Assembly (NCBI GenBank): GCA_000470535.1
Contig: CBRG010000143.1
Span: 1 to 62,680 of the forward strand
DNA: 62,680 bases
From: Streptomyces sp. AW19M42
GTDB lineage: Bacteria; Actinomycetota; Actinomycetes; Streptomycetales; Streptomycetaceae
Direction of reading: 5' to 3'
Below the pieces are notes generated by a model, which was not told the origin of the DNA, ran no database searches, and saw only the letters and a list, made by a program, of their open reading frames with translations. Both the position numbers and the translations under genes were made by a program. Shown here piece by piece: positions 60,401 to 62,680 of the stretch. How positions within the stretch are numbered: position 1 is the stretch's first letter; each line of letters begins with the position of its first letter.

Positions 60401-62451
60401 GACTGTGCCGCCGCCTTGAGCAGATCGGTGTCGTCACCCCGCAGGACTCGGAAAGCACCGCTAAACGAATCTACGAGGTCGGCCGCAACGTGGCCCCTGG
60501 CGCCGTGCTGCGCTCCCTCGGCATTGGCACTACGGTCAACGAAGTCGTCGGCCTGGTAGCCACGCGGTTTGTCATCGACCAGCAGTTTCCCGTCTCTAGG
60601 CAGGGCACGAGCCTGGTCACGTGGATCAGCTTCGACGAGCACCACCGCTGGTTCGGCCGCGGGCACAAGACCCGTGCTGACCTCGGCCGGTTTGTGCTGA
60701 CGGTCCAGGATGACGGCACTGTTCGCCTGGATGTCCTGGTCGCCGAGTCCAAGTTCCGCCAGACCTTCGACGTCGGTTCGGCTGAGGAACAGCTCAACCG
60801 CACCACCGACCTGTGTAGGGATGCCTTCCGTTCGGACGGCGAGGCTCGCCACGACCGTCCCTTCTGGCTGGACGAGCTTGCTGCCGCGATCGCTCAGACC
60901 AGTGGAAAGACCACGCAGGCCGAAGACCTTCCAGCTCGCACCCTGATCGGTAATGACGACCACCGCCAGGTCGAGGCCAAGGTCCTTGATGCCCTACGCT
61001 CCGAGGATGTCCAGCTCGGCCACGTCACTGGCGTTGCCGTGGCTATCTCGGCAGAGGACGATCAGCCGGCACCCGCGGTCGGAAACCTCGGCAGGCACAC
61101 CCTGGTGAGGTTGAACAAACGGGAACTGCTGAACCTCATCGGCGCTCTACGCGCCAAGGAGGACCCCACCAACGCCGATCCCCTTGTTGTCTCTGGAGAC
61201 CTCAGCGGGACCGTGAAGGCCGCTGACACTGCCGTCAAAACCTCCTCTGTGGGTCTTTCCGCCGAACCGCCCACTCTGGAGGAAACAACGGCCTCTGCCG
61301 AGGCCGGCGGGGCGGCCGCTCTAACAGCAACGCCAGGAGCGGTACTTGCGCGTCACCCTGCTGCAGAGGCAGGTCCTGCACCTCTGAAGGCTTCCCGCGG
61401 TGGGCTCGCCGAGGAGGAGCTGGCGCTTCGATACAACAAGATCGTTGACGTTTTTGCCCGCCACAAGGTCGGGGTCACCGCACCGGAGGTCGGCAAGTGG
61501 CAGGAGGGACCCGGCTTCTATATCTTCCGGTTCATCCCCAATCCTGGGGTCACCGTGGACAAGCTGACCAACCGACGCGACGAGATCTTCCTGGCCCTGG
61601 CGCTCCCCTCCGGGTTCAGCATTCGTACCCGCAGCGACCGCGGCTCCGTGCTCTTCGAGATCCCCAAGATCGACGACGAGAAGTACGGGGTCGACGCCAA
61701 GGCGCTGTGGCTGCGGTGCCCGGCCGATCCCGAGAGTCTCATCGCCCCGCTGGGCGCTGACATCGAAGGCAACCCGGTCGCCATTGACCTCTCCTCCGCA
61801 GACTCACCGCACTTGCTGGTGGCCGGCACTACCGGATCAGGAAAGTCCGTCGCGCTGGATACGATCCTCAAGGGCCTGGTCCGGTACGACAAGAGCACTC
61901 TGCGACTCCGCCTCGTTGATCCCAAGGGCACCGAGCTTGTCGACTTCGAGGATGACCCGCACCTTGACGGCGTGATCGGTATGGACGCTGCCGACGCCAT
62001 CGAGATCCTTGAGGAAACCGTCGAAGAGATGGCCGTGCGCTACAAGGACATGAAGGCGATCCGCACACGCAAGCTCGTCGAGTACAACGCCAAGGTCGAC
62101 AAGGCGGATCGAAAGCCCTGGATCGTCATCGTCCTTGATGAGTACGCCGATCTCACTAGCGATCCCGAAGAGAAGAAGCAGATCGAAGCGCTGCTCAAGC
62201 GCCTGACGCAGAAAGCCCGCGCTGCGGGCATCCACGTCATTACAGCCACGCAGCGACCGAGTGCGGACGTCATCTCTACGACCATCCGCTCCAACTTCCC
62301 TGCCCAACTCGCCCTGCGCGTCAAGACAGCGACCGACAGCCGCATCATTCTGGACGAGACGGGAGCCGAAGCTCTGGCCGGACAGGGCGACGCCTTTTTG
62401 CACACGGCTAAGAGCACCACGCGACTGCAGGTGGCCTACGACGGGAGCTGA
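57415..62451 (+). CDS. DptH/DndH-like FtsK/HerA-type translocase
   Basis: 1678-residue protein. The C-terminal ATPase has Walker A Gly1471 to Ser1478 (AGTTGSGKS, Lys1477), Walker B Asp1575-Glu1576 (IVIVLDEYADL) and the ATQRPSADVI sensor motif of FtsK/HerA pumps. The N-terminal 1400 residues have no assigned domain and probably form the sensing and coupling part. An Ala/Gly/Pro linker lies near 1290-1330. DptH has this size and layout. GTG start overlaps the DptG-like stop. It is not a conjugation protein: no TraB gamma domain or partner genes. Confidence 0.8.
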   Translation: MTDSSIRALGRFVADEALRKVTEANGARAVLRVSGFDRPTVAEALRRTARKLLGSPDRQVVVKVGTSEPIEGVPADYLLEPQDQLTKWRNSGQGRAVLLFEWGQSPDAQGLAAMNALNDATILGNYHDSSGERGFDRFMAEAWREAGGIGTVPAAMGTVLPAIWGAVTDEEPRSLHRWAAFLVDTAQKVAATQVRTPDVVYPEISAALPALDLFPDRGLFVKPAALPTRIKKNVSVSAFKQPTGKEITEDDLIDRISATEFSAESLDHVGTDSETAKELMRGLVLNLNRSGSTPQDSRQLRREQDLTLWLEVFEQKSKKIGLGQQVRQEIEKADADRVDEFDAMVIEDALDLGDQEAAQRFLDEAPIGGAEPLADLLSKRSRRKVEKLAFPDSQFVQDPLRALLRELTYFSDEEEGSVVVGLEGNQEVGRWSRWLFAFLYANTLDDIRESTGLRLTLDVKKCLLDLTKPPLPEEDEPFDPNTEWAPLRILVEMDGAQRRFRWDPLGIPGQIALAALIHGWQTPSGQTGKLTFDTFLERFNDPRQWQADEPLCVSESYFASQLERLRLEHFSRFCDGLDAGKINDYVREWEGVLREARTTLVPDNAPNADLEAVVLTDVVGLADHRMMMLATHPLKLRWLAKNYEEAADSIETALNKEGGLSLNQENEELFFDAIDRISPHGTPAVLVGPGGTIAIPMRESAGHEEYAPVRYGGNESKDWLSSVDETAIDEMVRVITDYLTTYPHKLDGLRVLLLDRNGDPVLPMRVAKQMRAKNPRLKVDLVVLAPQATHHEIIQGFDLQFSGAEMSDDSFLPDVQLILQAWEPDQEADLSGLEDTIDLALAPALFGTQTSMKESTKKESLSGYFNPWKHPASHNLAQTSENVVRALLPETADETLESWSTLCVRYDRRSPVSRESVDGIDYFEMQVQFDQHQNLFETLHRVAHWVVTLDSFIGREQIDALRNRPDVILVKPSVGKNESYTLIVSSQTGRQFVVQRLCRRLEQIGVVTPQDSESTAKRIYEVGRNVAPGAVLRSLGIGTTVNEVVGLVATRFVIDQQFPVSRQGTSLVTWISFDEHHRWFGRGHKTRADLGRFVLTVQDDGTVRLDVLVAESKFRQTFDVGSAEEQLNRTTDLCRDAFRSDGEARHDRPFWLDELAAAIAQTSGKTTQAEDLPARTLIGNDDHRQVEAKVLDALRSEDVQLGHVTGVAVAISAEDDQPAPAVGNLGRHTLVRLNKRELLNLIGALRAKEDPTNADPLVVSGDLSGTVKAADTAVKTSSVGLSAEPPTLEETTASAEAGGAAALTATPGAVLARHPAAEAGPAPLKASRGGLAEEELALRYNKIVDVFARHKVGVTAPEVGKWQEGPGFYIFRFIPNPGVTVDKLTNRRDEIFLALALPSGFSIRTRSDRGSVLFEIPKIDDEKYGVDAKALWLRCPADPESLIAPLGADIEGNPVAIDLSSADSPHLLVAGTTGSGKSVALDTILKGLVRYDKSTLRLRLVDPKGTELVDFEDDPHLDGVIGMDAADAIEILEETVEEMAVRYKDMKAIRTRKLVEYNAKVDKADRKPWIVIVLDEYADLTSDPEEKKQIEALLKRLTQKARAAGIHVITATQRPSADVISTTIRSNFPAQLALRVKTATDSRIILDETGAEALAGQGDAFLHTAKSTTRLQVAYDGS

Positions 62452-62680
62452 CCGGGTCCCGCCAGGTTTGATCAACTCCATCTCGTAGAGAGGCCCAAAA
62501 GGCCACCAACGGTACGAGCTCTTCTCGGTGAACCCAGCGGAGTTCAGTTGACCGCTGCCGCCAGCGACGCGACGGTCAGGAGGTCTTCTTCGGGCGCTGT
62601 GAGGCTTGGACCTCCTGCCGTCGGGGCGCCCCCCCCCCCCCCGCACACGCGGGGCGCGCACCACGGGCGCCGCGCTCCTC
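62452..62680. other. Window end: no gene, poly-C tract
   Basis: 229 bp after the DptH-like gene with no supportable reading frame. A run of 14 C residues at 62629-62642, next to GC-only sequence, may be an assembly or sequencing artefact. Further defence genes could follow beyond the window. Confidence 0.5.

Noticed and set aside
57415..62451. FtsK-like motor as a conjugative TraB protein
   Set aside because: Size, N-terminal 1400 residues and coupling to DptF/DptG-like genes fit DptH. No transfer partner genes are adjacent.

Overview
The window is high-GC actinobacterial DNA, almost certainly Streptomyces. The evidence is GC-rich third codon positions, many GTG/TTG starts, ATGA/GTGA/TGATG gene overlaps, a WhiB-like WblA, a Crp regulator, paired ArsA-type ATPases and DUF317 and NsdA-like proteins. 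No CRISPR array and no rRNA were seen; the only tRNA is tRNA-Pro(CGG).

Region 1 (1-21.4 kb) is conserved chromosome. In order it carries a beta-carbonic anhydrase (possibly the tail of a SulP fusion), acsA, nhaA, a holin-superfamily membrane protein coupled to an epoxide-hydrolase-like enzyme, a minus-strand nth - Nudix - MarP-type protease operon, divergent crp, a minus-strand DUF4177 - RidA - Nudix - metallo-beta-lactamase-fold run, two coupled ArsA-family ATPases, wblA, a class A penicillin-binding protein, a YqeY-like protein, a metallophosphoesterase and tRNA-Pro. From memory this order matches the acsA-crp-wblA neighbourhood of S. coelicolor (around SCO3563-SCO3582). Several strong intrinsic terminators, a candidate DasR operator upstream of acsA and a candidate Crp site upstream of crp are visible.

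Region 2 (21.4 to about 34.7 kb) is an integrated mobile element whose left boundary is the 3' end of tRNA-Pro. It has a cargo block next to the tRNA (HEPN-like protein, coiled-coil protein, unknown protein), a tyrosine integrase with an embedded LacI-type DNA-binding segment, an excisionase, an Xre repressor, a phage-type replication pair (replisome-organiser-like protein with iteron-like repeats inside its gene, plus a DnaC/IstB-type AAA+ loader), a membrane protein, MobC and a relaxase. No TraB/FtsK-type conjugation pump lies beside it, so it looks mobilizable rather than self-transmissible. No second att copy was found and no core chromosomal genes reappear before the window ends, so the accessory island is at least 41 kb.

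Region 3 (34.7-41 kb) holds accessory genes: a DUF317 protein, two small unknown proteins, a nucleotidyltransferase, an NsdA-like HTH/TPR regulator and a D-amino-acid-oxidase-like flavoprotein. Region 4 (41.0-50.3 kb) is a tightly coupled nine-gene operon: ATPase-type regulator, glycosyltransferase, 2-hydroxyacid-dehydrogenase homologue lacking the catalytic Glu/His, MoaA-like radical SAM enzyme, nucleotidyltransferase-like protein, second radical SAM enzyme, carbamoyltransferase, SpoT-like HD hydrolase, and a second glycosyltransferase. I do not recognise it as a known pathway. It looks like an orphan biosynthetic cluster for a carbamoylated, glycosylated small molecule. An apparently extra glutamyl-tRNA synthetase follows convergently.

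Region 5 (52.6-62.5 kb) is a candidate defence island. A C5-cytosine DNA methyltransferase is divergent from a translationally coupled three-gene operon that matches DptF-DptG-DptH (DndFGH), the restriction module of phosphorothioate systems, in gene order, size and motifs. No phosphorothioation genes are visible. A 5-methylcytosine mark replacing phosphorothioate as the self-signal is the most novel hypothesis here.
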